From NCBI RefSeq assembly GCF_035046505.1, contig NC_089821.1, positions 39,985,348 through 40,049,347 of the forward strand: a DNA stretch of 64,000 bases, written 5' to 3'. Under the pieces are notes generated by a model that searched no databases, had not been told where the DNA came from, and saw only the letters and a program-made list of their open reading frames with translations. This DNA is from Tiliqua scincoides. Its lineage: Eukaryota; Chordata; Lepidosauria; Squamata; Scincidae. Both the position numbers and the translations under genes were made by a program. This document shows positions 1 through 12,061 of the stretch, one piece after another (position 1 is the first letter of the stretch; every line of letters starts with the position of its first letter).

Positions 1-288
1 GTGGAGTCTCTGTCAGTTAAAGAAGATGGCAGTCCTAGCTTGTTTTCACATGTATTTTATGTGGAGGAGACATTTCTTATTTTTCATCCCCTGAATGTTT
101 TGTGTAGTGATGTGTTAATATCTTATTGTTCTGTAGAGCAGATGTTCTCATTCTCTGTGTGGTAGACAGATGAGCTCCTTTACACATTCCCATTCCAAAT
201 GGCTCTCTGGAACTGTAACACACAACCACCCCAACAACAAACCCACAAACCCAAACCACTATCCTTTTGAAAAACTCTGGTTGCCTAA

Positions 289-355
289 GGCTGTAATCTT
301 ATGCATACTTACTAGGAAATGAGTCCCACTGAAGCTATATAGGATCAGGCTGCAC
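289..355. mobile_element. P1 short palindromic MITE, degraded
   Basis: GGCTGTAATCTTATGCATAC after TAA, then GAGTCCCACTGAAG; the right half is shortened (ATAGGATCAGGCTGC). Confidence 0.6.
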
Positions 356-1487
356 ATCTGCCACCCAAGCAAAGGATGCCCTTTTCTAAGCCTGAACCCT
401 TCTTATCCGGATGCACTCCTTAGGGAATATAATGCCTGTGTCCTCAAAACACATAACCTGACCCTGTTCGCCTTCTGGTTGCATGCATGATGTGTTCTTT
501 TGTGTGTGTTTCATCTGTCATCAATTTAATCTAAGTGTGGGGTGAGTTGAATCTGGATTGTTAAAGCGATCAAAGCATGGGGTACAAGCAGGAAAAACCC
601 ATGACATGACTTTTTTACGGAAATGGGTGTGGAGTGGAATTTGCTGGCAGGGCATATACTTATGTGATGTTAATTTCATCCTGAAGTATTTGCTTTGAAA
701 GCAAGCGGTTCAACTTAATAAATGACCACTACTAGCCCTTATGCACAGAGGGATTCCCTGCCTCTGGGATTCATTTTAAGGTTGTCACTCCCTCTCTTTT
801 GTGATGAAGGATTCTGCTGTACGCATTTCAATGAGATGTTCAAAAATGGAGGAATTTATGTCAGCGAACAAAGTCAAATCACAAACACGTTTTTAGTCAA
901 AAACTTCTGGGGCTGAAAATGCTGTAAAATGTCCCTCTAATATAATCCAGATGTTTGCAGTTTATGGTGTTGCATGAACTAACTGCTGGTGAGCTTTGGT
1001 AATGGTAAATGTCAATTTCAGAAACCTGCAGTTGACGTTTGAAGATGTACAGTTAGCCAGCATTGATTCTAAAATGTAAAACCTTGGGCACAGTCCACAG
1101 ACCCCTCAAATTTCCCATAGGCTCTTTACAGTACAATTCATACTAGAACCATTTCACAACCAAGGCTTTTATTGTAACCTTAACATGTTGACTTACAGTG
1201 CATCATCCAGTAACAAGACAGATGTATCCCTCTGCAACCACAGACTGATGTTTGCACGAATTCTCTTTTGACATGGCAGCGCAAACACACAGCTACATTT
1301 ATACTGGCATTTGTGCAGCCTCACCATAGGCTGATGTGGCTGAGATTCAGCGGGGAATTGATTTTTTCCTGTGACTACCATGCCCTGAGGTGTTAGTTGT
1401 GAGAGTTGGCCCAGCCCTGAAGATTTCTGTTGAGTTGATCCATTTAGAACTGAACATATGTCATAGTAGTATGTATGGGCTCACTAA
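356..1487. other. No feature recognised
   Basis: Unique-looking AT-rich sequence; short frames only, none with a recognisable domain. Confidence 0.5.
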
Positions 1488-1683
1488 GGGTGCAATCCTA
1501 ACCCTTTATGTCAGTGCTTTCCAGCACTGACATAAGGACAATGAAGCTCCAAGGTAAGGGAACAAACATTCCCTTACTTTGAGGAGGCCTCTGTGACTGA
1601 CACTCAACTGCAGGATGCAGCACACGTCCCATTGGTACTGCTATGCCAGTACTGGAAAGCATAAGGGGTTAGGACTGCGCCCT
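1488..1683. mobile_element. P2 palindromic MITE
   Basis: Ends GGGTGCAATCCTAACC / GGTTAGGACTGCGCCC, flanked by TAA and TAG. Core AAGGTAAGGGAACAAAC / CATTCCCTTAC and GCCTCTGTGACTG are shared with the other P2 copies at 46173, 48179 and 53879. Confidence 0.85.
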
Positions 1684-1732
1684 AGTAGGATAGCCTCACC
1701 ATGCACTCAGCTTGTAGTTGAAAACACACTTA

Positions 1733-2162
1733 CAGTACAATCGTATGCACATTTACTGCAAATTAGATTCCATTGTCTTCAATAAGGTTTACTCTCTAGT
1801 ACAGGGGTGTCAAACTCATTTCATACAGAGGGCCGAAGTTAGCATTCAGGGTGCCTGCTGAGGGCTGGAAGTGATGTCATTAAGCAGAAAGTGACATTAT
1901 TAAGTAGCTGATGGCCAGAAAACAGCACTTTGTTATCATATAAAACTTACTAACTGCAAATGGCAGAAGAGAAAATATGCAAATCTTGATCATATTTCAA
2001 GATATGGGAGAGCTCAATTTTCATGTGGGTTTCTGTTTCAGCAGTAACAGCACTGCTCAGCATCTGAGAGCCTGAGGGCTGGATAAAAAGCTTCCAGGGG
2101 CTGCATCCAGCCCCCGGGCCTTATATTTGACATCCCTGCTCTAGTAATTGTGTCTTGGATTA
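1733..2162. mobile_element. P1 short palindromic MITE split by a hAT
   Basis: Left part CAGTACAATCGTATGCAC through GATTCCATTGTCTTC to 1801. It resumes after the hAT duplication at 2147 (TTGTGTCTTGGATTA). Confidence 0.65.
1802..2138. mobile_element. hAT-type non-autonomous transposon (CAGGGGTGTCAAACTCATTT family)
   Basis: Terminal inverted repeats CAGGGGTGTCAAACTC / TTGACATCCCTG and a perfect 8-bp target duplication CTCTAGTA (1794-1801 and 2139-2146). It is inserted inside a small palindromic MITE (1733-2162). No transposase is left. A longer relative is at 40740. Confidence 0.9.
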
Positions 2163-2664
2163 GTCTCTTGATTTACCAGCTCTAAAGCTACTTAGGACAA
2201 CCCTGTAGTGGAAGAAGAAATGTGAGCTTGAAGTGTGCGCTGGGACATATATGTTAATGCTTGTCTGCAGGTAAATCTGTTATGAAAACTTGCTAATGTG
2301 CAACTCACTGGTATGAAGGCTGTGAGCCTTTTCTCATAAGATAGAAAGAGATTTTGTTTTTCTCAAAAGCACATCTTGTGCCTCCAAAAATGATATTCAA
2401 GCATTTCATAGGGTAACACTTTCCAATTCATGCGTAATCTACCATCTCCCTGACCAACTGAGTGGAGGAATGAGGATAGGAATGCTGACATTATACAGTA
2501 CTCAAATTTGCCAGAATGCAGTCTGTTCCCTGTTCATGCAGGGAGGTGGAAATCTTTGGCAACAGGATGAGATATCCAAAGATAAATTCTTCACAACTAT
2601 CTTTGCTATGTGGACATCAGCGCTTGTTTACTTTTTCAGTAGACTAATTCAACATACGCATCTC

Positions 2665-3138
2665 AAGATGCAATCCTAACTTGATGTTTGGCCAGCTCAG
2701 GCTCCCTATGCTGGCCTATGAGTTTAGCAAATGTGCCATAAAGCACTTAAAGCCTTCTGGTGCCAGATCCTGTGGCAGATCTGGTAAGGTTGCACAGACC
2801 AGGGCTGGCTGGTACTGGGGGTGGAAGAGGACAGCGGGAGGGCGTTCCCCATCAATGGGGGTGGGGAGGGTTGTTTTTGGGAGAGGGAAGGCATTCTTGA
2901 AGGTGGATTGGGCCCAGGAGGGGGTTGGGATTGGCTGCAGCAGTGCAGGCCTTATCCTAACACCTGTCCCTGGTCCAAGCAGCCTTTCACAGGTTGACTG
3001 GATTTGTGCTAGTGATTTTGTGTCAGTGTGGCTGAGGGTTTCAGGGGGAAGGGGAAAAATATCCCCTTAGCCCAAGTTGCCCTCCAGTCACCTTCTGCGT
3101 TACGCCAGATACAGCGCAGTCCACTTAGGATTGGGCTG
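2665..3138. mobile_element. P3-type MITE, diverged
   Basis: Begins AGATGCAATCCTAACTTGA and ends CACTTAGGATTGGGCTG. GCAAATGTGCCATAAAGCAC matches the internal motif of the other P3 copies. Poly-purine middle. Confidence 0.65.
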
Positions 3139-5101
3139 CTCATTTCATACTGGTTCAGTCTTCTTTTGGAAGATTTTTTTAGGATGTATGTTGAACGTTA
3201 TTCACAAGATCAGTGCACCACTGAAGAAAAGTAACTGCTGAATATTTCAGCACATTAAAACTCATGGTTGTGAAGATTTGGCCTCAGTTTTAATTCATAG
3301 TGTTACCTGTCAGCAAAGCTTGGCACAAGAGTCTGCATTTCCCTTGCATGTACATTCTGAAAAATTAATTGTTGATACCGATTTGGTAGAGGCCACAGTT
3401 TTGTGCATGCTTTGGGAAGTGCTCTAGGATTTGTCATGCACATGTTTATGAGAACACCTGGCCTCATGCCATAAGGAAGATGTCTGCACTGGTACACATC
3501 ACAGAAAATGTCTCATAATTAATCTCATGCGTTGATAGATTTTCACGTAAGTAAAACCCAGGATTTTGTTATGTCACAGAATGCTTCTGTTGATTAATTT
3601 TGCACACAGAGATTGACTGGCACAAGCTCATTTAGAGAGTTTTCACATTCACTTCAGGCAAGTGTGGGAGTGCACAGCGGACATATGGAAGGACCTTTTT
3701 GAGCTTCAGCTTTTGGAATTTATGTCATTATGACGCTTTTCTCCCTTCTGTGCACATTAAAAACGTGATTGATATGATAAATGTGACTGGTATGATAATA
3801 CTGACACAGAAGAACTTGCTTATTCCTTGGAGACAGTTCCAAAATGAATTTGGATAGTCACGCCAATTAACTTTCACTTTCAACTGTGTAGTTTGTTAAC
3901 TTTTTATTTATAGAACCACAGATTTTTAGAATTGTAGGACTGCCAATGGATAATCTAAGCCAATGCCCTCCTCATGCATACAAAAGCAGGATACCTAAAT
4001 CCTAAATAATCGCTTTTAAATCCTATCTCTGTAGCCATGAGAGGCCATCAGAGTCAAAGGGTGATAAATCTTTGCTTAGGACAGAAAGGTTTGGCAAATA
4101 AACACCAGCTACCTTGTGAGGAGAAAACACCAGCCAGATGAACTCTAGAAATGAGTCTAGAAATGAGCTCCAGAAGGATATAATATTGGAATTTCATCTT
4201 TATCCAAAGAGCAGTCAAGAAGGGTGACTCCTGATACATGAAACTTCTGTGTTTTCAGTGTTTTGAGCACAATAAAAATTCTTTTCTTTGGGTTCAGGTT
4301 TAAAGATGACATGAACTGGACTTTATTATGGGTAACACATTTCTGGCTTCAATCAAAGCTGAGTTCTCACAACCCCTTGCCAAAAACCCTAAAAAGCATG
4401 AATACCATTTTCTTAAAAGTCTGATTCTTACAAAATGCACAGAGTGCCAACACACTCTAAAACTGGCTCAGTTCATGCAGAAGAAAATCGCTTCCACTAT
4501 TTCTGGAGCTGGTTAGTTTTCCATATGCCATGTCTTTTTAACAAGAAGAATGTAAGTTTGAAATGACTTGTTTCAGCTCTGAGCAACACTGATCAGGTTT
4601 TTAAAAATACAGGATACAGGTATTTAAACTGGAAAGTATGTTATTTCATGGCATAAGTCTTTGGTTTACTATGTTGAAGCAGCAGCTCAAGGTCTGGCAT
4701 AAGGGTCCAAGTGTAGGCATGGAGGGACAACTCAAGAACCTGTGGTGCCACTGTGTATCTTTCCTAGTCATGCAAGAACCATTATACTATGCCAATGAGG
4801 GCAGACAGAATGTGAGCACGGGCAGAGTAAGAATTTACCCAATTTTTTTAGTCCAGTGCAATGTATTGACTAGCTGTGTGCCCTGTAAAAATTATAGGGA
4901 CTGCGCTAAAGGAGCTGCATGGGGGCAGCTCCAGAGCACTCTATGAATAGGCCCACCTGACCAGATCAGAAGGCAGGTAGGGAAGCCCAGGTAGTCATAA
5001 GACATCCATTCATTATTGATGAGCTACAGAGTGCCATGCCAGAAGCTGTTCAGGGCTCTGATTTTAGCTCACCAGCCATGCTGCCATACAGCTTATAGCT
5101 G
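3139..5101. other. Intergenic, no gene recognised
   Basis: Apart from the old LINE-like trace at 3911-4010 nothing stands out. The 102-codon frame at 4638-4946 has no recognisable domain. Confidence 0.5.
3911..4010. repeat. Old LINE 3'-end-like repeat
   Basis: TAGAACCACAGATTTTTAGA and AATCTAAGCCAATGCCCTC resemble a widespread squamate repeat with AGAATTGGAAGG and TCTAGTCCAACCCCC motifs. Heavily diverged, so a tentative call. Confidence 0.35.
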
Positions 5102-5332
5102 TGATTTTTCAGCCGGTCTCCCACATGGCACATTGGTGTGCCATGAATAGTCTGCAGGTGCACTTCAGAAGTTTGGGGGAGGGTTGTTTATTAGTAGGGC
5201 CATTGGGGTTGTTAGCCCCCACATTGGCAGCATGGTGTGCCTTGTCAATTGTCAAAAAACGAATGGTGTGTCCTGAAAATTTTCACACCTTGTTAATGTG
5301 CTATAAGTTTAAAAAGGTTGAAACTTCTTGCC
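5102..5332. mobile_element. Degraded DNA-transposon remnant (GGTGTGCC type)
   Basis: Starts near TTTTTCAGCCGGTCTCCCAC and ends near TTTAAAAAGGTTGAAA. The ends are imperfect inverted repeats (TTTTTCAGCC / GGTTGAAA), with repeated GGTGTGCC motifs between. I recognise the pattern as a common vertebrate MITE but cannot name it safely. Confidence 0.5.
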
Positions 5333-5339
5333 TTAGAGG

Positions 5340-5475
5340 GAGCAGTGATGGCTAGAATATTGATCTTGAAGACCTGTGGTAAAATTCCTTCAGATTCAAG
5401 TTACACTATCTCAGCCTACCTACTTTATAGGGTTGTTGTGAGGGGTAAGAACAGTAAAATGTGAAAAGAAAAAAA
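5340..5475 (+). mobile_element. SINE remnant of the same MIR-like type
   Basis: GTGATGGCTAGAATATTGATC at the left, then ATCTCAGCCTACCTACTTTA and AGGGTTGTTGTGAGG, which are the conserved core and 3' motifs of this SINE class. The middle is shortened. Confidence 0.6.
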
Positions 5476-5519
5476 CTTGGCTCTTTTCCAGTTAACAAAA
5501 GATTTCCCACTGTATATAG

Positions 5520-5861
5520 CAGTGGTTCTCACTCATTTAGCACAGAGACCCACATTTAGAAAGAGAATCTGTCAGGACCCACTGGAAGTGATGTCATAAC
5601 TGGAAGTGACATAATCAAGCAGCAAAATTTTTAACAATCCTAGGCTGCAATCCTGCCCACACTTACCTAGGAATAAGTTCCATTGACTATCATTGTTAAA
5701 AGAATATACATAGTAGCTTGTTAAAAGCATAGGTCTGTAACATTTCCCCAAATGCAGTCATGTACCATGGTAGCATCAAGTCTAATAGATTAAAAATAAA
5801 ATATTGAAATGAATGGGAACCCACCTGAAATTGATCCCGACCCACAGTTTGAGAAACACTG
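5520..5861. mobile_element. hAT-type non-autonomous transposon (reverse of the 29070 family)
   Basis: Ends CAGTGGTTCTCACTCA / CAGTTTGAGAAACACTG with a perfect 8-bp duplication GTATATAG (5512-5519 and 5862-5869). It shares its interior in opposite orientation with the copy at 29070-29986, including a stretch (5648-5690) that resembles half of the palindromic P1 MITE. Confidence 0.9.
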
Positions 5862-6021
5862 GTATATAGGAATATAACGTGAGTGACTTCTTAGAAGCAT
5901 AGTGTAAATATAGAAAATTCTTTCATTGTTATAATTTCTCTGGCAATTCTATGACAAGACCCATGTGAGAGAGGCACTTTTACAAATGGGATACTGGGGG
6001 GTTAGAGAAAATGTCTTAATG

Positions 6022-6499
6022 CAGGGCTTCTCAAACTAGGGCGTCGTAATGCCCCAGCCAGAGGGCCCTGACCTCTGCCCCCTTAAGGGGGAGGCAGTGA
6101 CACGATCCCCAGGATTACATTACTAAGGGGGGTGCAGGGACTGGCATTTACTTACCAGTTCCTGCAGCAGTCTCCCGAGGGTGCGGGGAGCCCTGCACGA
6201 GCCTCCACAGGGCTCCCCAAAGCTTAAAAAGTGAAAGCGGAGTGATCGTACTCCACTTCTGGTTTTGTGGAGGTGGAGCACGATCGTTCTGCTTTCACTT
6301 TCTAAGCTTCAGGGAGCCCTGCAGATGGTTGTGCAGTGCTTCCCACGCCCTCGGTAGGATGCTGCAGGGACTGGTAAGTAAATGCCAGTCCCTGCAGCCC
6401 CCTTAGCCACGCAGTCCTGAGGATCACGTCACTGCCTCCCCCCGCCCTCGCAAGGACTTACTGCAGCTCAAACTCTCCCAGAACGTTTGAGAACCGCTG
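6022..6499. mobile_element. Foldback hAT-type MITE
   Basis: Ends CAGGGCTTCTCAAACTAGG / AACGTTTGAGAACCGCTG, with flanks TCTTAATG / ACCTAATG (6 of 8 match). The interior is a long imperfect palindrome centred near 6265: GCATTTACTTACCAGT on the left pairs with ACTGGTAAGTAAATGC on the right, and AGTGAAAGC pairs with GCTTTCACT. Same family as 59019-59492. Confidence 0.88.
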
Positions 6500-6539
6500 A
6501 CCTAATGAATCCATAGAAGTTATGGTGGTTGAGTTTTGA

Positions 6540-6612
6540 ACCCAACTTTCCTTAGATCTATGATCCATTTATGATCCATAAATCTATGACCCGTCTATGA
6601 TCCATAGATCTA
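6540..6612. repeat. Clustered ATGATCCAT / TAGATCTA repeats
   Basis: ATGATCCAT occurs three times, with further CTATGATCC and TAGATCTA variants, in about 70 bases. It may be a small tandem array or a hairpin. No function assigned. Confidence 0.65.
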
Positions 6613-6865
6613 CAACCAACATTTTGTCCACCAGCCAATACTCATTGGATTTGGATACCATTAAGATCCTTCTAGATTATGGATTGTTTTAATGCTTTGA
6701 TGATCCAAGGATAATCTTTTCCGTTTTAAGACTTAGTGCCTACTTTAGTTGCGCAGACCAAATTCCACTCATTTTAGCAGGCATGTAAGATATGTGCATG
6801 TTAACTGATATATGGGCAAGCTGGTGGATATATGGCTGGCAAGGAGGATTGAACTAGGCTGACAA

Positions 6866-8875
6866 CAGACATAAGAAGAGCCCCGCTGGATTAGGCCAAA
6901 GGCCTAACTTCCTGTATCTCACAGTGCCCCACCAAATGCTTCAGGGAGCACATAAGACAACAAGACACAACCTGTGTCCTGTTACCCTCCCCTGCCTCTG
7001 GCATTCTACTTCTAAAATCAGGAGATTTTGCACATACCTATTATGACTTATAACCCAGAAGTCAGAAATTTTCCACCAAAAATTTGTCCAGTTCCCTCTT
7101 AAAGGCTTCTAGGCAAGATGCCATCAGCACTTCCTGTGGCAAGGAGTTCCACAGACTAATTACAAGCTGGGTAAAGAAATATTTTCTTTTGTCTGTTCTC
7201 ACTCTTCCAACACTCAATTTTAGTGGATGTCACCTAGTTCTGGTGTTGTATGAGAGGGTAAAGAACATCTCTCTATCCACTCTTATCTATCCCCTGCATA
7301 ATTTTGTATGTCTCAATCATGTTTCACCCTAAGGCACCTCTTTTCTGACTGAAGAGCCCCAAACATTATTGACTTTCTTTGGAAGGGAGGTGTCCTAGCC
7401 CAGTAATCATTTTGGTTGCTCTCTTCTGCACCTTTTCCATTTCCACTATATCCTTTTTGAAATGTGGTGACCAGAACTGGATGCAATTCTCCAGGTGTGG
7501 TCTTACCATTGATTTGTACAATAGCATTATAATATTAACCGTCTTATTCTCAATACCTTTTCTAATGATCCCAAGCATGGAATTGGTCTTCTTCACTGCT
7601 GCTGCACATTGGGTTGACACTTTCATCGACCTGTCCATCAGCACCCTAAGATCTGATCTGTGACACACAGCTCAGAACCCATTAGTCTATATGTAAAGTT
7701 TTGATTTTTTGCTCCAATGTTCATGACTTTACACTTAATTACATTGAAACACTTCTGCCATTTTGCTGCTCATTCTCCCAGTTTGAAGAGATCCTTCTGG
7801 AGGTCCTCGCAATCTCTTCTGGTCTCCACCACTCAGAAAAGTTTGTTGTCATCCGCAGACTTGGCCACTTCACTGCTTCATCCTGTCTCCAGGTCATTTA
7901 TGAACAGGTTGAAAAGCACCGGTCCCAGGGCGGATCCTTGGGGCCCACCATTTTTCACCTCTCTCCATTGTGAAAACTGCCAAATTGACACCCACTGGCT
8001 GCTTCCTGGTCCTCAACCAGTTCCTACTCCATGAGAGGACTTGCCCTCTGATTCCCTGATTGTGGAGTTTCCTCAGCAGGCTTTGCTGAGGGATCGTATC
8101 AAACGTCTTCTGAAAGTCCAGATATATAATCTCCACAGGTTCTACTGTATCCACATGCCTGTTGACTTTTTCAAAGAATTCTAAAAGGTTTGTGGGGCAA
8201 GATTTACCCTTACAGAAGCCATGCTGATTCTCCTTCAACAAGGTTTGTTCATCTATGTGTTTTAAGATTTTATCTTTGATGTGGCATTCCACCATCTTAC
8301 CTGGAATAGATGTTAGGCTGACCAGCCTATAGTTTCCCTGGTCCCATCTTCTTCCCTTTTTAAAGATAGGTGTGACATTTTCTATTCTGCAGTCCTCTGG
8401 CACCATAGCCATTTTAAGGGACAAGTTGCATATTTTAGTCAAGATATCGGCTACTTCATTCTTCAGTTCCTTAATAAGTCTTGGGTGGATGTCATCTGGG
8501 CCCGGTGACTTATTGGTTTTAAATTTGTCAGTTAGGTCTGAAACATCTTCTCTTTTAACCTCTATCTAATTACTTAGTCAAGAGAGGCCATTCGGGGAGC
8601 GGTATCTGCCCAGGGTCTTCTGCTGTGAAGACAGATACAAAGAACTCATTTAATTTCTCTGCCCTCTCTAAGTCTCCTTTTATTTCCCCTTTCCTTTACT
8701 CACCGTCCAGTGGGCCAACCGCTTCTCTGGCAGGTTTCCTGCTTCTAACATATTTGAAGAAGCTTTATTTATTCCCCTTAATACTGTTGACCATGCATTC
8801 CTCAAAGTCTTTCTTGGCCTCCTATATCACCTTCTTATATTTCTTTTGCCACAGTTTATGTTCCTTTTTGACAAT
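6866..8875 (-). mobile_element. CR1 LINE, 5'-truncated second copy
   Basis: It parallels the copy at 30666 closely. It starts at the shared 3' end (ACATAAGAAGAGCCCCGCTG near 6872) and follows it through the reverse transcriptase as far as the TTTATGTTCCTTTTT stretch near 8860, where similarity stops. Frame 8442-7894 (minus) keeps NYRLVSLTSIPGKMVE, QHGFCKGKSCPTNLLEF and IIYLDFQKTFDTIPQ, the LDFxKAFD-type catalytic motif of reverse transcriptase. Frame 7668-7366 keeps CIQFWSPHFKKDIVEMEKVQKRATKMITG. It has many frameshifts and looks older than the other copy. Same strand as BDNF and as the other CR1. Confidence 0.92.
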
Positions 8876-9628
8876 TGTCTTTATCCTCTTTCATACCACC
8901 TTTTCTGGATGTACTATTGTCTGTCTCCATCTCAGAGTGCTTTGTCTCTTCCAGATAAATATGTACGATTTAGGGTAAATAAATATAAAAGTACATTGCG
9001 TGATGAACATGCCTGTGAAGGGACTGTGTAAATGTACAACAAATGTACAAACTTAGTCATGCTGCCCCTTCTGCTAACTCAGAATCCTTGCTGAGGAAAA
9101 CCTGTGTTCATATATTTATAGCAGCTATTTAATCACAGATCTACATTTAGTTTTTTTAAGTAGGATAGTCATTATCTCTTTTGCCCATTCCACTTTAGCA
9201 TTTCTGATGTGTTTTCTGTTCAATTTACGTGATGCGTGTTACCCACTGCTTAAAATGTTCAGTAATTTGGTGGAAGAAGCATAACGTGTGTATACATTGC
9301 ATGGTACTGTGATCAAAATGACATTTATTTGTTTTCCCTTTCAAAATGCAAGAAGCAATCACAGCTCACAAGTGTTATCTCTTCTCAAACTATATTTTGA
9401 CTAATGAATTCTGTATTTCCTGATATAATTTTGTGTTCATTTGTACCGTGCAGAAAAAGATTATAGATTTGATTTTACAGTACATTTTTGGTGGAGAAAA
9501 AGAACATTTTCTTTCAGCTAAAAAAGGGGGAGGGGGTCTTTCTCCTACACTAAATGGAAGGAAACTGTTTTATAATGAACCCTTGACAGTAAACACACAG
9601 ATGCCTATTTAGAATATTGAGAATCCTA
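8876..9628. other. No feature recognised
   Basis: Sequence beyond the truncated 5' end of the CR1 at 6866; it no longer follows the second CR1 copy. Simple AT-rich intergenic DNA. Confidence 0.45.
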
Positions 9629-9808
9629 GGTCCCAGTCCTATCCAGTGTTTCCAGCATTGATGCACTGTGTCAGTGGGCTGTTTGCTGTATCTTGCATGA
9701 AAGGGGGTAGTCAAGGAGGCCTCCTCAAGGTAAGGGAATGTTTATTCCATTACATCAAGCATACATTGTGGCTGCATAAGCACTGAAAAGTTGGATAGAA
9801 TTGGCCCT
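9629..9808. mobile_element. P2 palindromic MITE, diverged
   Basis: Begins GGTCCCAGTCCTATCC and ends GTTGGATAGAATTGGCCCT. Keeps GGAGGCCTCCTCAAGGTAAG and GGGAATGTTTATTCC. Flanks are not clear. Confidence 0.75.
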
Positions 9809-9861
9809 CACTTGCTTAAAAAATGTGTCTAGCCTTCATTGTTGTGAATAAAATCTTAAAT

Positions 9862-10080
9862 CAGTGGTTCTCAAACTGTGGGTCTGTTATGACCCAGTTT
9901 TTGGTTGGTCACGAAACTGACAGGACAGATTATGCTATGTGCCTCAAGGGTTTAACAGACTGCTTGGGGGGGGGGCACTGCTGCTCAATCACCATTATAG
10001 CCACAGAGGCTTGCGTGGCTGGTAGAGTGAAACTTTTTTTTTTTTATGAGTCCCCATGCTAGAAAGTTTGAGAACCACTG
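9862..10080. mobile_element. hAT-type non-autonomous transposon (CAGTGGTTCTCAAACTGTGG family)
   Basis: 219 bp, terminal repeats CAGTGGTTCTCAAACTG / AAGTTTGAGAACCACTG, flanks TCTTAAAT / TCTTATAT (7 of 8). It contains a poly-G run and a poly-T run. Related to 45527-45749 and to the body of 58986-59677. Confidence 0.9.
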
Positions 10081-11576
10081 TCTTATATAGGCATCTTTTA
10101 TGGTTTTCTCATTCATGGAGGGGGCTACATCATCCCCTAAAGAAATGATCTATAAGCTCCACTTTTCGCCAGCGTTGAGGGTGCCACTAAAAGGAGAGAC
10201 CTTTTGCCTGGGGTTGGTCCTTTGACCCCTTCAAGAGGTTGCTGGAAGGTTGCTGTGTTAGACTAGGCCTTAGATTATGGAGGAGAGAGTGTTCCATCAC
10301 TCTGCTGCATTCCCCATTGCTTCTGGATGCTCCATCTTGTCTTTGGACTCCCCTGGCTGGTCCCTTCCCCCAAGGGAGAGGGACTTCCAAAGCCCTCTCA
10401 CAGCATATCCTGCCTTCTCCTCATCACAGGCCTAACTTGAGTCTTTTGAATCCTTCCCATATCTTGGTCACCCTCCCTCATCTGACTGCACCCCCTCCCC
10501 ATAGTTTCCACCCTCATTGCCCTTCCCCCTCCTTACCCCCTTGTATCCCCTTGGACCCTCCTTTGTGGATGTAATGAAGCTCCACCCCTCATAGCTCATT
10601 TGTGGTGTGTCCTGGAGCTCCTCCCCTGTTTGTGTCTTTGTCCACAGCCCAGCTGGTTGGCTTAGGGGGCCTCCTGGCACTGTGGCCACACATCCCAGAC
10701 TCATCCAACCTTGTGAGAGTGAATGCAAGACCAGGCGACACAACCTGTATCGACCTGCTCTGCATCGCTAAGAAGTGCTCAGGTGGAGGCAATTGGCATG
10801 CTCATCAAGCCTACTGGTGGCTTTTGTTTCTTGCTGTTTGGTGAGGCCATGTGGACAGAACCCTCAGGTGAATCAACTTATAGACATGGTCCTTAGACCA
10901 CTTAAGGCCTTAGACCACTTAAACGTGACTTTTCAAGATGAGCATGTTCAAATAGCCATCTTCTATAGCTTGCCAGGTGCTCAACCTCTCTCTTCATAGT
11001 GCCAGGTATTCTACATGGCTGGTGGGCTGTGTACTAGTCAGTTGTGTATTTCTGCTATAAAAGAACATTGAGGCTCTGCCTCCTATGTTTGCAGGAGTCA
11101 TGCAAGTACTTTGTCCAGTACTACTGCATGAGCAGGGCTTCAAGATCCTGCAACTTCGACTGATATTAGGAAGGGTCAAGACTATCTCCTGCAATTATTA
11201 CAACTAACTAATAAGTTGTTGTTGTGTGTCCCCCACATCCAGTGAGAATTCCAGAAGCAACAGTACTGGGCTTAACTTCCTTTAGGTGAGAGAACAGTGG
11301 AGACTTATGCTTTGTTTACAAATATACAAGCTGAACATAATTGGAGACTTACAGGCACACCTACAAGGCTGATCCCCAGTTAGCTACTTTCGCCGGCTTT
11401 CGCTTACACCACCAATTTTTGCTTATTCCAGCTGGAAATTCTCATATCTCCCTGCCTTCCTTCCAAGTTCATTCAGTCTGCTAATTGTCATTCTTTTTCC
11501 CCAGACTCTCACACCTCCTCCCACCTGGAGGAGTGACACATTCCCCAGGCCATGATTCATCTCTTTGAAAGACTCA
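10081..11576. other. Intergenic, no gene recognised
   Basis: A pyrimidine-rich stretch (10300-10570) makes overlapping frames on both strands without domains. The rest is unremarkable. Confidence 0.5.
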
Positions 11577-12061
11577 GGCCCCAATTCCTTTGAGGCTCTG
11601 CGCTGCCAGAACTAGAGTTCTAGCAGTGCAAGACACTTTACAGTGGTGTAAAAGCTGGGCTGCCATTGCACACTTCTGGACCACTTCGGCAAATGGGCAG
11701 TGGCACGACATGTGCAGTAGTGGCTCCTGAAGCTGCTGCCAGTGCTGGTAAGTTGGCAGTGGAGGCATGTCATGAGCAGGGAAGGGGAAGACAGGGTGGA
11801 TCCTAACACTGGCAGTTTGCACTAGGATAATATCCTTTCTTTCCCAGGCTGCCCCGCGCCTTTTCTTACCTTGAACAGAATGACTGGCATAGGCTCAAGG
11901 AGATCCATAGGTGATTGGGCAGCCTGCCAGGTGATAAGTAAAAAATATCTTACCTCCTGCTGTCAGTTCAATTCCCCCCCCCCCCCCAATCACTGGATGC
12001 TGCACACGCTCCATCAGCATGGCTGCATTGGCACCAATGGTGTAGGATAGGATTGAGCAGC
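11577..12061. mobile_element. P3-type MITE, diverged
   Basis: Begins GGCCCCAATTCCTTTGAGG and ends GTAGGATAGGATTGAGCAG. Contains a poly-C run at about 11976-11987 and a TGCTGCACACGCTCCATC motif like P2 cores. Confidence 0.55.
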
